A DNA stretch of 64,000 nt from Proteus hauseri ATCC 700826 (GCF_001654965.1 NZ_LXEV01000032.1:62001-126000); one strand, 5' to 3'. Shown: positions 9,945 to 20,492, counted from the stretch's first letter. Program-made: numbers and translations. Notes: generated by a model not told the origin, from the sequence alone.

Positions 9945-11828
9945 TTACGCTTTTTGGACTAACAGTTGGTTTACCAAGCGAATAAACTGGTTTGGATCCT
10001 CTAATGAGCCACGTTCAGCGAACAATGCCTGATCTAACAGTAAATTTACCCAATCAGAAAATAGTGCTTCATCGGTTAATTCAGCTGTTTGTTTCACTAA
10101 TGGGTGATTTGGATTGAGCTCAAAGTTGTATTTTACTTCAGGTACATCTTGCCCTGCGGCTGCAAAGAGTTTTGCCATTTGTGTGGTCATTTCATCAGCA
10201 CTTGTTGTCACAATGGCAGGTGTATCGGTTAAACGATGCGTTAATTTAACCTCTTTTACTCTATCGCCCAGCAATGTTTTAATTCGCTCAACAAACGGCG
10301 CTAATTGTTTATCTGTTTCTTCTTGTTCTGCTTGTTTTTCTTCATCAGCAAGTTTATCTAATGACTCATCGGCCTTGCTAACAGATTGGAATGTTTTACC
10401 ATCAAACTCAGTAAGATAGTTCATCATCCATTCATCAATACGGTCTGATAACAGAAGAACTTCAATACCTTTTTTACGAAATAGCTCTAAATGAGGACTA
10501 TTTTTCGCCGCTGCATAGCTATCAGCCGTGATGTAATAGATTTTATCTTGTCCTTCAACCATACGACTTACGTAGTCTGCTAATGAAACGGTTTGAGCAT
10601 TACTATCATTATGAGTTGAAGCAAAACGTAATAATTTAGCAATCGTTTCGATATTAGATGAATCTTCTGCTGGGCCTTCTTTTAATACTAAGCCAAACTC
10701 GTTCCAGAATGATTGATACTCTTCTGGGTTATTGTCTGCGAGTTTCTGCAGCATTTGTAATGCACGTTTAGTTAATGCGCTACGTAAATTACGCGTTACT
10801 GAGCTATCTTGTAATATTTCACGCGAAACGTTCAGTGGTAAATCATTGGAATCCACTAGCCCACGAATAAAACGCAGGTAATTAGGCATAAACTGTTCAG
10901 CTTCATCCATAATAAAGACGCGCTGTACATACAATTTTAAACCGTGGCGGTGATCACGATTCCATAAATCCCAAGGTGCTTTAGAAGGTACATATAACAG
11001 GCTGGTGTACTCTTGTTTACCTTCAACACGGTTATGAGCCCAACTTAGCGGATCAGCAAAGTCATGAGAAATATGTTTATAAAACTCTTTATATTCATCA
11101 TCACTGACTTCAGCTTTATTACGTGTCCATAATGCTTGTGCTTTATTAATTTTTTCCCAAGTTACAGTGCCGTCTTCTTCATTTTTAGTTTCAATTTCAA
11201 CGGGCAGAGAAATATGATCAGAATATTTGCTAATAATACTGCGCAAACGCCAATCATCTAAATATTCATCTTCACCTTCACGTAAATGAAGAGTAATTTC
11301 AGTACCACGATCTGCTTTTTCAATATCTGCAACCGTGTAGTCGCCTTCGCCAGCAGACTCCCAGAAAACGCCTTTATCCGCAGGCTCGCCTGCTGCACGT
11401 GTACGAACGGTCACTTTATCTGCAACAATAAATGCAGAATAGAAACCCACACCAAACTGACCAATCAGTTGGCTATCTTTAGCTTGATCTTGACCAATAG
11501 ATTCTAAGAATGATTTAGTGCCTGATTTTGCAATAGTACCTAAATTATCAATGACTTCATCGCGAGTCATCCCGATACCATTATCACTGATAGTCAGTGT
11601 GCGTTTTTCTTTATCTGTAGCGATACGAACATGGAGTTCACCCTCATTTTCATATAACGCAGCGTCGGATAATGCACGAAAACGCAGTTTATCAGCGGCA
11701 TCCGATGCGTTCGAAATCAGTTCGCGAAGGAAAATTTCTTTATTGGAGTAAAGAGAATGGATCATTAATTGCAGAAGTTGCTTAACTTCAGATTGAAATC
11801 CTCTTGTTTCTTGACCTTTCATACTCAT
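9945..11828 (-). CDS. htpG: Hsp90 chaperone HtpG
   Basis: A 627-residue cytosolic ATP-dependent chaperone. N-terminal GHKL ATPase motifs are intact: [16 protein letters not shown] (Glu and Asn), the DNGIGM loop and [11 protein letters not shown]. Middle and C-terminal domains follow at normal length. Two in-frame ATGs exist; the upstream one (11828) has GAGG five bases away and is preferred over ATG 11822, which begins MKGQETRGF as in E. coli. A heat-shock (sigma-32) promoter lies upstream, so induction by protein-folding stress is expected. Confidence 0.97.
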   Translation of the reverse strand: MSMKGQETRGFQSEVKQLLQLMIHSLYSNKEIFLRELISNASDAADKLRFRALSDAALYENEGELHVRIATDKEKRTLTISDNGIGMTRDEVIDNLGTIAKSGTKSFLESIGQDQAKDSQLIGQFGVGFYSAFIVADKVTVRTRAAGEPADKGVFWESAGEGDYTVADIEKADRGTEITLHLREGEDEYLDDWRLRSIISKYSDHISLPVEIETKNEEDGTVTWEKINKAQALWTRNKAEVSDDEYKEFYKHISHDFADPLSWAHNRVEGKQEYTSLLYVPSKAPWDLWNRDHRHGLKLYVQRVFIMDEAEQFMPNYLRFIRGLVDSNDLPLNVSREILQDSSVTRNLRSALTKRALQMLQKLADNNPEEYQSFWNEFGLVLKEGPAEDSSNIETIAKLLRFASTHNDSNAQTVSLADYVSRMVEGQDKIYYITADSYAAAKNSPHLELFRKKGIEVLLLSDRIDEWMMNYLTEFDGKTFQSVSKADESLDKLADEEKQAEQEETDKQLAPFVERIKTLLGDRVKEVKLTHRLTDTPAIVTTSADEMTTQMAKLFAAAGQDVPEVKYNFELNPNHPLVKQTAELTDEALFSDWVNLLLDQALFAERGSLEDPNQFIRLVNQLLVQKA

Positions 11829-11873
11829 TTTTACCTCAATTGTCCTAATTTGGCGAAAAAATCGATATGACTA

Positions 11874-11908
11874 AAAGGTGGGGATACTTAAGTAAGTTTC
11901 AAGGGATA
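11874..11908 (-). promoter_or_regulatory. Sigma-32 heat-shock promoter of htpG
   Basis: On the minus strand CCCTTGAAA is followed after about 13-14 bases by CCCCACCT, matching the sigma-32 pattern (CTTGAAA, 13-15 bases, CCCCATnT). It lies about 50 bases before the htpG start codon. Confidence 0.85.
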
Positions 11909-12024
11909 AATAAAAAATTAAGCTGATAAAAACCATTAATCACGTTAGCTGGATTAAAAATTGAGCTGAAATAATACTTGCTGTATATTTTAATATACAA
12001 CGATATTAACTCAGGTTTATTATT

Positions 12025-13077
12025 ATGAAATCGCTATTGCATCATTGTTTATTGGGTCTTGGTTTATTTTCTCTTACTACTCTCTCTTATGCTGAGAGGC
12101 AAATTATGGATCAAATTGGCCGAACAGTCACAATTCCTGATAATGTTGAAAGAACTGTTGTTTTACAACATCAAACGCTTAATTTATTAATTCAGCTTGA
12201 TGCTAGTGATAAAATCATAGGTGTAATGTCTAATTGGAAACAACAACTTGGCGATGGCTATATAAAACTAGCGCCATCGTTAGAAAATACGCCAAAGGTA
12301 GGTGATCTCACCAGTTTTGATGCTGAAAGCTTAGTCAAATTACAACCTCAAGTTGTTTTTGTTACCAACTATGCTCCTAAAGAGATGATCGAAAAAATCT
12401 CTAATCTTGGTATTCCTGTTGTCGCGATTTCGTTACGCAAAGAAGCTAATGATGATAAATCAAACCTTAACCCTACCTTGCTAAATGAAGAGCAAGCCTA
12501 TAACGAAGGTTTGAAAGAAGGCATTTTGCTGATTGGTGATATTGTCAATAAATCAGACAATGCTAACGCACTTATTGCCGCGACTTTTGATCAACGCCAG
12601 CAAGTTAGTCAGCGCTTACAAGATATTCCCAAAGAGCAACGCGTTCGTGCTTATATGGCAAACCCAGATTTAACAACCTATGGCTCAGGAAAATATACCG
12701 GATTAATGATGGAACATGCTGGTGCACTAAATGTCGCTGCGTCTAGTGTAAAAGGCTATAAACAAGTTGCTTTAGAACAAGTTATTGCATGGGATCCAGA
12801 GGTTATTTTTATTCAAGATCGCTATCCACAAGTTATAGATGAAATTAAACAAGATACTCGTTGGCAGGTTATTAGTGCAGTAAAAAATAATCGTATTTAT
12901 TTGATGCCAGAATACGCGAAAGCCTGGGGCTACCCTATGCCAGAAGCAATGGCAATTGGCGAATTATGGATGGCAAAAAAGCTTTACCCCGAAAAATTTA
13001 ACGATATTGATATGCAAAAAGCAGCAAATGATTGGTATCAAAAATTCTATCGCACTCAATATCAAGGCGCAGAATAA
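12025..13077 (+). CDS. ABC-type periplasmic binding protein (TroA/BtuF-like, metal-chelate or oxyanion family)
   Basis: A 350-residue exported binding protein: signal peptide of about 23 residues (ends near SYA|ERQ), then DQIGRTVTIPDNVERTVV, typical of the Fe3+-siderophore/cobalamin/hemin-type binding proteins, and a later VALEQVIAWDPEVIF segment that also fits. The family captures a ligand for an inner-membrane importer, but no permease or ATPase gene is adjacent. The next gene encodes a ModA-like binding domain 11 bases downstream, which hints at molybdate or tungstate, ligands known for some BtuF-fold proteins (Haemophilus MolA). Ligand cannot be read from the sequence. The upstream 196 bases hold the divergent htpG promoter. 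Confidence 0.8.
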   Translation: MKSLLHHCLLGLGLFSLTTLSYAERQIMDQIGRTVTIPDNVERTVVLQHQTLNLLIQLDASDKIIGVMSNWKQQLGDGYIKLAPSLENTPKVGDLTSFDAESLVKLQPQVVFVTNYAPKEMIEKISNLGIPVVAISLRKEANDDKSNLNPTLLNEEQAYNEGLKEGILLIGDIVNKSDNANALIAATFDQRQQVSQRLQDIPKEQRVRAYMANPDLTTYGSGKYTGLMMEHAGALNVAASSVKGYKQVALEQVIAWDPEVIFIQDRYPQVIDEIKQDTRWQVISAVKNNRIYLMPEYAKAWGYPMPEAMAIGELWMAKKLYPEKFNDIDMQKAANDWYQKFYRTQYQGAE

Positions 13078-13088
13078 GGTGTAGATCA

Positions 13089-13871
13089 ATGGGACTTTCA
13101 CTATTTGCAGCGGGTAGCCTACGGGCTACTTTGCCAGCCTTTATCGAACAATATCACCAAAAAACAGGAGAAGAGTGGACACTTACATTTGGCCCTGCGG
13201 GCTTATTACGTCAACGTATTGAGCAAGGTGAAATTTGTCATCTGTTTTTATCTGCTGATGAAAATAATACTCAACAACTAATCCAAAAAGGGATAGCACT
13301 GCAATATGCGCCATTTATTGGCAATCAGCTATGCATTACAGCTCATCGCGATTGTGTTAGTGAACATGATACTTGGCTCTCATTACTTGCAAATCCAGCA
13401 CTTAAACTGGGTACATCCACACCAAAATCAGACCCTTCTGGCGACTATTGCTGGCAACTTTTTGAAAAAATCGAACAGACTAATCCGAGTTTAGGTAAAC
13501 AATTAAAACAGCGTGCCATACCATTAGTTGGGGGTAAGCATTCACTTACTATTCCAGTCGGAAAAATGGCTGCACATTATTTAATTACCACACAACAAGC
13601 CGATCTTTTTATTGGTTATCAACATTATCAACACATATTAAGCCAATTTCCTGAATTAATGGTGTTTACTATACCTAATCCTTTTAACGTAATGGCTCAT
13701 TATTGTGCTGCATTAATTGATGCTCAAGCCTATGGCTTATATCAAGAGATACTCTCCCCTTATGCCAAACACTATTTTGTTGATGTGGGTTTCTTACCGC
13801 TAACTGAACCTATATCGTCAATGAATAGCGGCAAAAAAGAGAACATAGTTATCAACAACCAATGCGTTTAA
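13089..13871 (+). CDS. ModA-like substrate-binding domain protein without signal peptide
   Basis: A 260-residue protein opening directly with the mature-like strand [16 protein letters not shown], then [15 protein letters not shown] and [10 protein letters not shown], which is the typical ModA/anion-binding pattern (Ser-type ligand loops). The frame is open back to 13032, but ATG 13089 has AAGGTG upstream and the earlier residues do not form a signal peptide. Family members are normally periplasmic, so this one is either cytoplasmic or exported in another way. It is 11 bases behind the TroA-like gene and its stop overlaps purT by 4 bases, tail to tail. Function is unknown; oxyanion binding is an inference. 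Confidence 0.72.
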   Translation: MGLSLFAAGSLRATLPAFIEQYHQKTGEEWTLTFGPAGLLRQRIEQGEICHLFLSADENNTQQLIQKGIALQYAPFIGNQLCITAHRDCVSEHDTWLSLLANPALKLGTSTPKSDPSGDYCWQLFEKIEQTNPSLGKQLKQRAIPLVGGKHSLTIPVGKMAAHYLITTQQADLFIGYQHYQHILSQFPELMVFTIPNPFNVMAHYCAALIDAQAYGLYQEILSPYAKHYFVDVGFLPLTEPISSMNSGKKENIVINNQCV

Positions 13872-15055
13872 TCAATAGCATCATTTACGGAAATGGCTTG
13901 AGCCCCTGCTTTGGCCTCATCAAGAGCATGTTTAATAGTATCAGCATGAGCTAATACAACGCCTAAGCGGCGGCTACCCGCGATTTCAGGCTTTGCAAAG
14001 AGGCGAATTTGTCGGTTAGTTTTCAATGCTTTTTCAATACCCGAATAAACCAAATTAGTACTCTCTAATGTAGGTAAAATAACGGCAGAAGCGCAGCAAC
14101 CTAACTGGCGGATCCCGCCTATCGGATAACCTAAAAAAGCACGAACATGCAATGCAAATTCTGAAAGATCTTGTGAAATCAGCGTCACTAATCCAGTGTC
14201 ATGTGGGCGAGGTGAAACTTCATTAAAGAAAACTTCATCACCTTGAACAAATAATTCGACACCAAATAAACCATAACCACCTAAATTCTCAATGACTTGA
14301 CTAGCAATATGATGCGCTTTAGCTAAAGCGATATCACTCATCTTTTGCGGTTGCCATGATTCACGGTAATCACCTTTTTCTTGACGATGACCAATAGGAG
14401 AACAAAAATGAATCCCATCAATAGCGCGAATAGTTAACAACGTTATTTCAAAATCAAATGGGATCATCTTCTCGACAATCACTCTACCTTTGCCAGACCG
14501 CCCGCCTTCTTGCGAATAAGCCCATGCTTGTGTTAAGTCATCTTCATTGCGTATCATGCTTTGCCCTTTTCCTGAAGAGCTCATTACTGGTTTGATAATA
14601 CAAGGGAAGCCAATCTCAATAGCGGCAGCTCTAAATGCAGGTTCATCATCAACAAATTGATAGTTTGATGTAGGTAAATGCAGCGTTTCCGAGGCTAAAC
14701 GGCGTATTCCCTCTCTATCCATCGTTAATTTAACAGCACGTGCACAAGGTACCACTTTTTGTCCTTGTTGCTCCAACTCCACCAGTAAAGAGGTCGCAAT
14801 GGCTTCAATCTCAGGCACAATAAAATCAGGATTTTCTTGTTCAATAACCTGTTTTAATGCCTTGCTATCAAGCATATTAACGACATAATGACGATGAGCA
14901 ACATGCATTGCGGGTGCATTTGGATAGCGATCTACCGCAATGACTTCAATACCTAAACGTTGGCACTCTATAGCAACTTCTTTACCTAGTTCACCCGCGC
15001 CTAATAGCATTACTTTTGTTGCACTTGCACAAAGAGCCGTACCCAGCACTGTCAT
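13868..15055 (-). CDS. purT: Formate-dependent phosphoribosylglycinamide formyltransferase 2
   Basis: A 395-residue ATP-grasp enzyme that uses formate and ATP to formylate GAR in purine synthesis. E. coli PurT is 392 residues and matches in most blocks. Visible landmarks: [15 protein letters not shown] (substrate/nucleotide domain), [12 protein letters not shown] (ATP loop), and [13 protein letters not shown] (metal and phosphate ligands). A near-perfect PurR operator lies 32 bases upstream of the start, so purine repression is very likely. It converges with and overlaps the ModA-like gene by 4 bases. Confidence 0.96.
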   Translation of the reverse strand: MTVLGTALCASATKVMLLGAGELGKEVAIECQRLGIEVIAVDRYPNAPAMHVAHRHYVVNMLDSKALKQVIEQENPDFIVPEIEAIATSLLVELEQQGQKVVPCARAVKLTMDREGIRRLASETLHLPTSNYQFVDDEPAFRAAAIEIGFPCIIKPVMSSSGKGQSMIRNEDDLTQAWAYSQEGGRSGKGRVIVEKMIPFDFEITLLTIRAIDGIHFCSPIGHRQEKGDYRESWQPQKMSDIALAKAHHIASQVIENLGGYGLFGVELFVQGDEVFFNEVSPRPHDTGLVTLISQDLSEFALHVRAFLGYPIGGIRQLGCCASAVILPTLESTNLVYSGIEKALKTNRQIRLFAKPEIAGSRRLGVVLAHADTIKHALDEAKAGAQAISVNDAID

Positions 15056-15086
15056 TTTTCATCCTCAATTCAATAAGAACCATTAC

Positions 15087-15102
15087 ACGCAAACGTTTGC
15101 TT
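15087..15102. promoter_or_regulatory. PurR operator upstream of purT
   Basis: ACGCAAACGTTTGCTT at this site matches the PurR box consensus ACGCAAACGTTTGCGT at 15 of 16 positions and is a perfect palindrome over its central 14 bases. Its position next to purT makes purine-dependent repression the expected function. Confidence 0.92.
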
Positions 15103-15159
15103 CTGCATAGCATAACGGATTTTATTTGATAGAAAAATAGCGATATCACAAAAAAAGAA

Positions 15160-16071
15160 TTATAAACTTTGGCTACGTTTGCCTTTTGAAATTTTTAATG
15201 AATTAAGTCGTCGGCGAATAAGCGCGACAATGCAGCACAATAATCCGAGCCAAATCAGTGAAAAACTCACACCTTTCACTTCATCAAACGCTTCATGAAA
15301 TAAAAATACCGCTAATAAAAACTGAATAGTGGGTTCTATATATTGTGCTAAACCTATAACGGTTAATGTCGTGCGCTTGATTGCAGCAGTGAAGAATAAT
15401 AACGGCAAAATAGTCACAGGTGCCGTTAAAATATAATAAAAACGAGTCAGATTATCAGCAGAAGAAAGTGCACTTTCATTTCGAGAAAATAACCAGATGG
15501 TGACACCTATAGCTAATGGTATTAACCATAAGGTTTCAATAAATAGCGATGTAATAATATCAAAGCGAATAAACTTTCTAATCAACCCATAAACCGCAAA
15601 AGCACCGCCCATTATAATAGCCAATACGGGTAATTCGCCATACATCCACAATTGATAACCGACACCCGCACAGATCAGAACAACCGCACTTTTTTCTGCT
15701 GAATTCAATTTTTCTTTAAGGAAAACCACACCTAATAAAATAGAAAATAAGGGATTAATAAAATAACCCAAACTGGCTTCTAAAACTTGTTGATGAGTTA
15801 AGGCATATGTGAATGTACACCACGATACAGCCATCGCTAATGAGCTAAATAAACACATAAAAATGGAGCGTTTATCTTGAAAAACAGCTTGCCAACGGGT
15901 TCTATTTTTTATAAATAAACGAACAAGCAGTAATAAAGGAATCGACCAAATAAGACGTTGAGCCAACATCTCTAATGGTTGGGCTCCGGGTAAAAGCCGA
16001 TAAAAAAGAGGGGTTATTCCCCACAGAATATAAGAAAAGATGGCTAATACCGCGCCCGACTGAGCCCACAT
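15160..16071 (-). CDS. rarD: EamA/DMT-family transporter RarD
   Basis: A 303-residue protein with ten predicted membrane segments in two EamA repeats, matching RarD (E. coli 296 residues). Landmarks include GITPLFYRLL near the N-terminus and an LGYFINPL segment that is characteristic of RarD. RarD was linked to chloramphenicol sensitivity in E. coli, but its substrate is not established. The start ATG at 16071 has AGGGA eight bases upstream. No operon partner: purT lies 104 bases downstream and has its own operator. Confidence 0.88.
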   Translation of the reverse strand: MWAQSGAVLAIFSYILWGITPLFYRLLPGAQPLEMLAQRLIWSIPLLLLVRLFIKNRTRWQAVFQDKRSIFMCLFSSLAMAVSWCTFTYALTHQQVLEASLGYFINPLFSILLGVVFLKEKLNSAEKSAVVLICAGVGYQLWMYGELPVLAIIMGGAFAVYGLIRKFIRFDIITSLFIETLWLIPLAIGVTIWLFSRNESALSSADNLTRFYYILTAPVTILPLLFFTAAIKRTTLTVIGLAQYIEPTIQFLLAVFLFHEAFDEVKGVSFSLIWLGLLCCIVALIRRRLNSLKISKGKRSQSL

Positions 16072-16308
16072 TTAGCATTCCCTTATAAAAAGTAAATAGA
16101 GCTAATTATTATACGCCCAAAACCAGAGAAACAATATGATCCAGTACGTTGATTAATGGTTTAACAAATCAACACCATATGAAAAAATAAAAAAAAATCT
16201 CCATTAATACTTTTGCGAGAAAATATTAATGAAGATCAATATAACTAAAAACCGTAAATAGAAAACTACAGTAAAGAACTACGACCAGAAAATAGGTGAA
16301 ATTATCTT

Positions 16309-17256
16309 TTAAAAAATATCGCGCACATGTAACGGTGGCTGCTTACTAATAAAATCACGCAATACTTTACGACTAGGAGCCGCTGCAATAGCGCCTTTTT
16401 GCGTTGTTGCTAATGCGCCACAAGCGGCTGCTTGTGTTACAATTTTTGATAAATATTGCTCATCTTCAGCAAAACCATATTCAGCAACCGCGGCCAATAA
16501 ACCAGACATAAACGCATCGCCAGCACCCGTTGTATCAACACAATCAACCGTAAAAGCGCTTAACGCAACTTGTGTATTCGGTGTAAGAACCAAACATCCT
16601 TTTGAGCCTTGGGTAATCACTTTTAAACGCGCAGGGTATTCTTCTAATTTTTTTAACGCATTATTGAGGGTAATTTCTTGCGTCATCCAAGTGAGTTCAT
16701 CTTCAGATAATTTCAACACATCCACTTTATGTGCATAATTATCAATAATCTCGCGCATCTCTTCATGATCTAGCCACATCTGAGGACGCAAATTAATATC
16801 AAAACTCAGTAGTGACTCGCTTTGTTTAACTTGTTGTATTGCGCTATCGAGCGTGGTTCGACAAATAGGATTCACCAATGCCAATGAGCAAAAATGCAAA
16901 ATATCTTTTTCAAATACTGGCAATGATTTATCAGTTAAAAATTGGTCGGCAGATTCTGCAACTAAAAACGTAAAATCACGCTCACCATTCTCTTGCAAAG
17001 ACACTAGAACCGTACTGGTTCGATGGAGTTCATCAAATTCCATTGCACTAGTATCAACACCAAGATCAAACAGTGTTTTTTGCATAAAGTGGCCAAAGGC
17101 ATCTTCACCAACACGCCCAATAAAGCCACTTTGTTGACCTAATTTTGCCACTCCAGCAGCTACATTTACTGGTGCTCCCCCTGCACATGCTTCATATTGC
17201 ATGTTCTGTAGTGGGATTAAGTCAACAACAGCATCACCTAAAGACCAGACTTTCAT
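16309..17256 (-). CDS. scrK: Fructokinase (PfkB family)
   Basis: A 315-residue sugar kinase with the PfkB signatures GGAPVNVAAGVAKLG (N-terminal) and DTTGAGDAFMSG (C-terminal, catalytic Asp). In sucrose operons ScrK phosphorylates the fructose released by ScrB. The frame is open 12 codons upstream, but ATG 17256 has AGGAGAG nearby and begins like its relatives (MKVWSLGDAVVDLIP). It is divergent from scrB; two LacI-type operators occupy the shared 259-base promoter region, so both genes are likely controlled by ScrR. A related aminoimidazole-riboside kinase role is less likely given the context. Confidence 0.9.
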   Translation of the reverse strand: MKVWSLGDAVVDLIPLQNMQYEACAGGAPVNVAAGVAKLGQQSGFIGRVGEDAFGHFMQKTLFDLGVDTSAMEFDELHRTSTVLVSLQENGERDFTFLVAESADQFLTDKSLPVFEKDILHFCSLALVNPICRTTLDSAIQQVKQSESLLSFDINLRPQMWLDHEEMREIIDNYAHKVDVLKLSEDELTWMTQEITLNNALKKLEEYPARLKVITQGSKGCLVLTPNTQVALSAFTVDCVDTTGAGDAFMSGLLAAVAEYGFAEDEQYLSKIVTQAAACGALATTQKGAIAAAPSRKVLRDFISKQPPLHVRDIF

Positions 17257-17353
17257 AATCTCTCCTGAAGATAAGCAATTATTTTTATTCACTATATTCT
17301 GTTTTGATTAGTGTTGATAACTAAAAAATGAAGATATTACTCGTAAATCAATA

Positions 17354-17369
17354 CTGATAACGTTAACAT
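17354..17369. promoter_or_regulatory. LacI-family operator (site A) in the scrK-scrB region
   Basis: CTGATAACGTTAACAT is an imperfect palindrome centred on CG, typical of LacI-family sites. It shares the right half GTTAACAT with site B, whose centre is 70 bases away. It is about 98 bases upstream of scrK. Confidence 0.7.
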
Positions 17370-17422
17370 AATAATGTAAGATGATAAAGTAAATCTGCTG
17401 TTCCTCCATTTTTTAATATTAA

Positions 17423-17438
17423 ATGTTATCGTTAACAT
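17423..17438. promoter_or_regulatory. LacI-family operator (site B) in the scrK-scrB region
   Basis: ATGTTATCGTTAACAT is a 7-of-8 palindrome with a central CG, about 78 bases upstream of scrB. With site A it could allow ScrR looping or separate control of the two divergent promoters. Confidence 0.75.
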
Positions 17439-17515
17439 AACAAAATAAAAGCGATAATTTTTACTAGCGCATAACCAAAATAACCTCTGATGCTTAGTAA
17501 GATAAGGATAATGAT

Positions 17516-18985
17516 ATGAAACAACGTTTAGAACAATCACACGCGGCTTTAAAAACCTTAATTGAAAAACGAGGCAATGATTTTTATCCCTCGTTCCATT
17601 TAGCGCCTCCCGCTGGTTGGTTAAATGATCCTAATGGGCTTATTTATCACGATGGTTTATATCATGCATTTTATCAACATCACCCATTTTCCGAACATTG
17701 GGGGCCAATGCATTGGGGTCATGCCACAAGTAACGATATGATCCATTGGCAACATCAACCTATTGCACTTGCACCTGGAGATGATTATGACAAAAGTGGC
17801 TGTTTTTCTGGCTCTGCAATTAGTCATGAAGGAAAACTCTATCTTTTTTATACCGGCCACAACTGGCTAGGTGAAGAAGGCGATGATAGCCAAATTTATG
17901 AAGCTCAATGTGTTGCTGTTAGTGAAGATGGTATTCATTTTGAGAAAAAAGGCATCGTTTTGCCGCCACCTGAAGGCTATATGCATTTTCGCGATCCTAA
18001 AGTGTGGTATCAAGCAGGCAAATGGTGGATGGTTGTAGGTGCTCGTGATGAGAAAGATCAAGGGCAAGTCCTCCTTTTTTCCAGCGAAACGCTGTTTGAA
18101 GAAGGTCATCAATGGAATACGCAATACACCGTTTTAGGTAAAACTGATGATAAAAACGTTTATATGTGGGAATGTCCTGATTTTTTCCCTATCAGTAATG
18201 AAAATGATTTTGCATTGGTTTTTTCGCCTCAAGGAAAACACGCTGAAGGCTATCAATTTCGTAACCAATTTCAGACAGGTTCTTTAATTGGTAAATGGTC
18301 ACCAGAAAAGACTTTTGATTTACGAGGTGGTTTTCTTGAACTTGATAATGGGCATGACTATTATGCACCACAATCATTTCAAACGCCGGATGGTCGTCGT
18401 GTATCTATGGGTTGGATGGATATGTGGAACTCGCCAATGCCATCAAAAAATGAGTTTTGGGCAGGCTGTTTTACTCTACCTCGTGAAATTATTTTCGATA
18501 AACGCCAAAATCGCTTACGTATGCTCCCAGTAAAAGAGCTAGAAAGCTTACGTGGCGAAAAAAACACAATTCAGCCAATTAACCTGATAAATCAATCAAT
18601 TAAATTGATGGATAATGCTCAATCTGTTGAATTAGATCTCACATGGTCGTTAGACAGCCAAGCAGAAAAATTTGGCCTTTGGCTAGGAAAAGGATTAGAG
18701 GTATTTATTGATAAACAATCTAATCGATTAATTATCAATCGTCACTATCCACAATATGACATTAGCGGTTATCGAAGCGCACCCTTACCTGCAGGTAGTG
18801 AAATAAACTTACGTATTTTCATTGACCGATCATCTATTGAAATCTTTGTAAACCAAGGGGATCTAACCTTTAGTAGCCGATATTATGCTGATCATAATGA
18901 TCGTCAATTACAACTATTTGCAACCAGTGGAAGTGCTCAACTTATTTCAGGGGAGTATTGGCCGCTAAATAGCATCAATAAATAA
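17516..18985 (+). CDS. scrB: Sucrose-6-phosphate hydrolase (GH32)
   Basis: A 489-residue cytoplasmic glycoside hydrolase family 32 enzyme that splits sucrose-6-phosphate into glucose-6-phosphate and fructose. The nucleophile motif WLNDPNGL is at residues 35-42 (Asp38), FRDPK is near residue 158, and the acid/base ECPDFF (Glu219) is present. The C-terminal beta-sandwich includes RIFIDRSSIEIFVN. The start has AAGGATAA upstream. It converges with scrR. No PTS transporter or porin gene is adjacent, so phosphorylated sucrose must come from a system encoded elsewhere. Confidence 0.94.
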   Translation: MKQRLEQSHAALKTLIEKRGNDFYPSFHLAPPAGWLNDPNGLIYHDGLYHAFYQHHPFSEHWGPMHWGHATSNDMIHWQHQPIALAPGDDYDKSGCFSGSAISHEGKLYLFYTGHNWLGEEGDDSQIYEAQCVAVSEDGIHFEKKGIVLPPPEGYMHFRDPKVWYQAGKWWMVVGARDEKDQGQVLLFSSETLFEEGHQWNTQYTVLGKTDDKNVYMWECPDFFPISNENDFALVFSPQGKHAEGYQFRNQFQTGSLIGKWSPEKTFDLRGGFLELDNGHDYYAPQSFQTPDGRRVSMGWMDMWNSPMPSKNEFWAGCFTLPREIIFDKRQNRLRMLPVKELESLRGEKNTIQPINLINQSIKLMDNAQSVELDLTWSLDSQAEKFGLWLGKGLEVFIDKQSNRLIINRHYPQYDISGYRSAPLPAGSEINLRIFIDRSSIEIFVNQGDLTFSSRYYADHNDRQLQLFATSGSAQLISGEYWPLNSINK

Positions 18986-19017
18986 ATTAACTTTTAAGAT
19001 GCGCTCATAATATAACG

Positions 19018-19050
19018 ACAAAACGTGAGTCCCTTAAAGGGATTCACGTT
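19018..19050 (-). terminator. Terminator overlapping the end of scrR
   Basis: A 12-bp stem AACGTGAGTCCC / GGGATTCACGTT (one G-U pair) with loop TTAAA; four T follow on the minus strand. The stem includes the last codons of scrR. Confidence 0.8.
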
Positions 19051-20029
19051 CGACTAAATGACAAGGCAGCTGAATGGTATCGCGATGTTTGCGTGCCTGA
19101 ATAATATGAAGAGTCGCTTCTTTACCTAAATCATAATGAGGTAACTGTACTGTTGTTAAAGGGGGATAAAACAACTCTCCAGTACCAATCATATTATCGA
19201 ATCCCAACACCGCAACTTGCTCAGGAATTTGTAATCCCATAGAGAGCAGCACTTGGTAAGCCAAAAAGGCAATACGGTCATTACCACAAATTAAGACATC
19301 AAAATCTGCTTTTTGGTATGAGCAATGTTTTTTTAATATCTCGATAATATCTCGATAATGCTCATCACCATACAACATTGTATATTGGCGCAATGACGAT
19401 AACGGTAATCCGGCATCGTGCCAAGCATCTTCAACGGCTTTACGGCGAATTGGGCCTGCGACAGATTCTTCAGGAATATAAAAACACAATGGATTACGAT
19501 AGCCTTTTTCGATAATTTTTTTTATCGCAAAATACTGTCCATGGTAATCATCGGGAATATATGTAGGAAAAGCCTGTTCTAGATCTAAACAGTTTGCCAG
19601 CACTAAATTTTTATCTCGCAACTTTTCGTGAACAGAGATTTCTCTTAGTCCCATTGTTGTATAGATAATGCCATCGGGTCTTTGTGCTAATAATTGCCAT
19701 ATAGCGCGTTCATAACAATCTTGAGCTGTCAAATTGACCACAAACGAGCTCCAACCAAATTCTCGTGCGGTTTGCTCTATAGACAAAATCATTTCAACAG
19801 AAAATGGTGTTGTCGCGGTATCAATAGCAAGCACACCAATAGATGACACTTTGGTACCTTGGCCTCGAATTTTTCGAGCAGAATAATCTGGAACATAGTT
19901 TAGTTCATCGATAGCGCTTTGAACTTGTTTTAATGTTTCAGGTTTTAATAACTCAGGGTTATTAATCGCTCTAGAGACTGTCATCAAAGAAACGGATGCG
20001 AGTCGTGCGACATCTTTCAGTGAGGCCAT
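19034..20029 (-). CDS. scrR: LacI-family repressor of sucrose genes
   Basis: A 331-residue regulator with an N-terminal LacI helix-turn-helix (LKDVARLASVSLMTVSRAIN) and hinge (NYVPDYSARKIRGQG), followed by a periplasmic-binding-protein-like sensor domain. In known systems ScrR represses scr genes and responds to fructose or fructose-1-phosphate. Convergent with scrB and close to operators in the scrK-scrB gap, which supports the role. The effector is inferred from the family. Confidence 0.9.
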   Translation of the reverse strand: MASLKDVARLASVSLMTVSRAINNPELLKPETLKQVQSAIDELNYVPDYSARKIRGQGTKVSSIGVLAIDTATTPFSVEMILSIEQTAREFGWSSFVVNLTAQDCYERAIWQLLAQRPDGIIYTTMGLREISVHEKLRDKNLVLANCLDLEQAFPTYIPDDYHGQYFAIKKIIEKGYRNPLCFYIPEESVAGPIRRKAVEDAWHDAGLPLSSLRQYTMLYGDEHYRDIIEILKKHCSYQKADFDVLICGNDRIAFLAYQVLLSMGLQIPEQVAVLGFDNMIGTGELFYPPLTTVQLPHYDLGKEATLHIIQARKHRDTIQLPCHLVERESL

Positions 20030-20492
20030 AATATTGGCTCGATAGGTTTATGAATAGAGTTAACTAAATAATTGGCCTATTTTACAATAAGTAAAGAGCA
20101 AGATCTACCAGCTCAATGATATTGTAACTAAATATTTCAATTAATTTGAACATCAAAAAACAATTAGCCATATTATTCTTTACGCACTAATTGGGTTTAA
20201 TATAGTTAAAAACACTTACGTTAAAAAACTTAGTTACAATTAATAATAGTTATCTGCATTCTCATTATAGAAATAAAATAATCTTATCTATAAAATAGAA
20301 ATATTGAAACAAAACAAAGTTCTGATATTTTATCTATAATATAATATAGAAGTATTAATCATTTTTAATTTTAAATGTTCTAAATATGGCTCCGTTACGT
20401 GAATGTCACCCTACACAAAAAACTTATAAATTAGTCAGATTTAGTTACTCATTCACTCTTAGTTAAGAGCAGAATAAAACCAGGAGCAACAT
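20030..20492. other. AT-rich intergenic region with divergent promoters
   Basis: 463 bases between scrR and the LuxR-type gene. No plausible ORF or fossil gene is seen. TATAAT-like hexamers occur near 20335, but no well-spaced -35 element could be assigned. Confidence 0.5.

Noticed and set aside
17337-17540. 67-codon open frame on the minus strand between scrK and scrB
   Set aside because: It spans the divergent promoter region and the operators and has no ribosome site; most likely chance.
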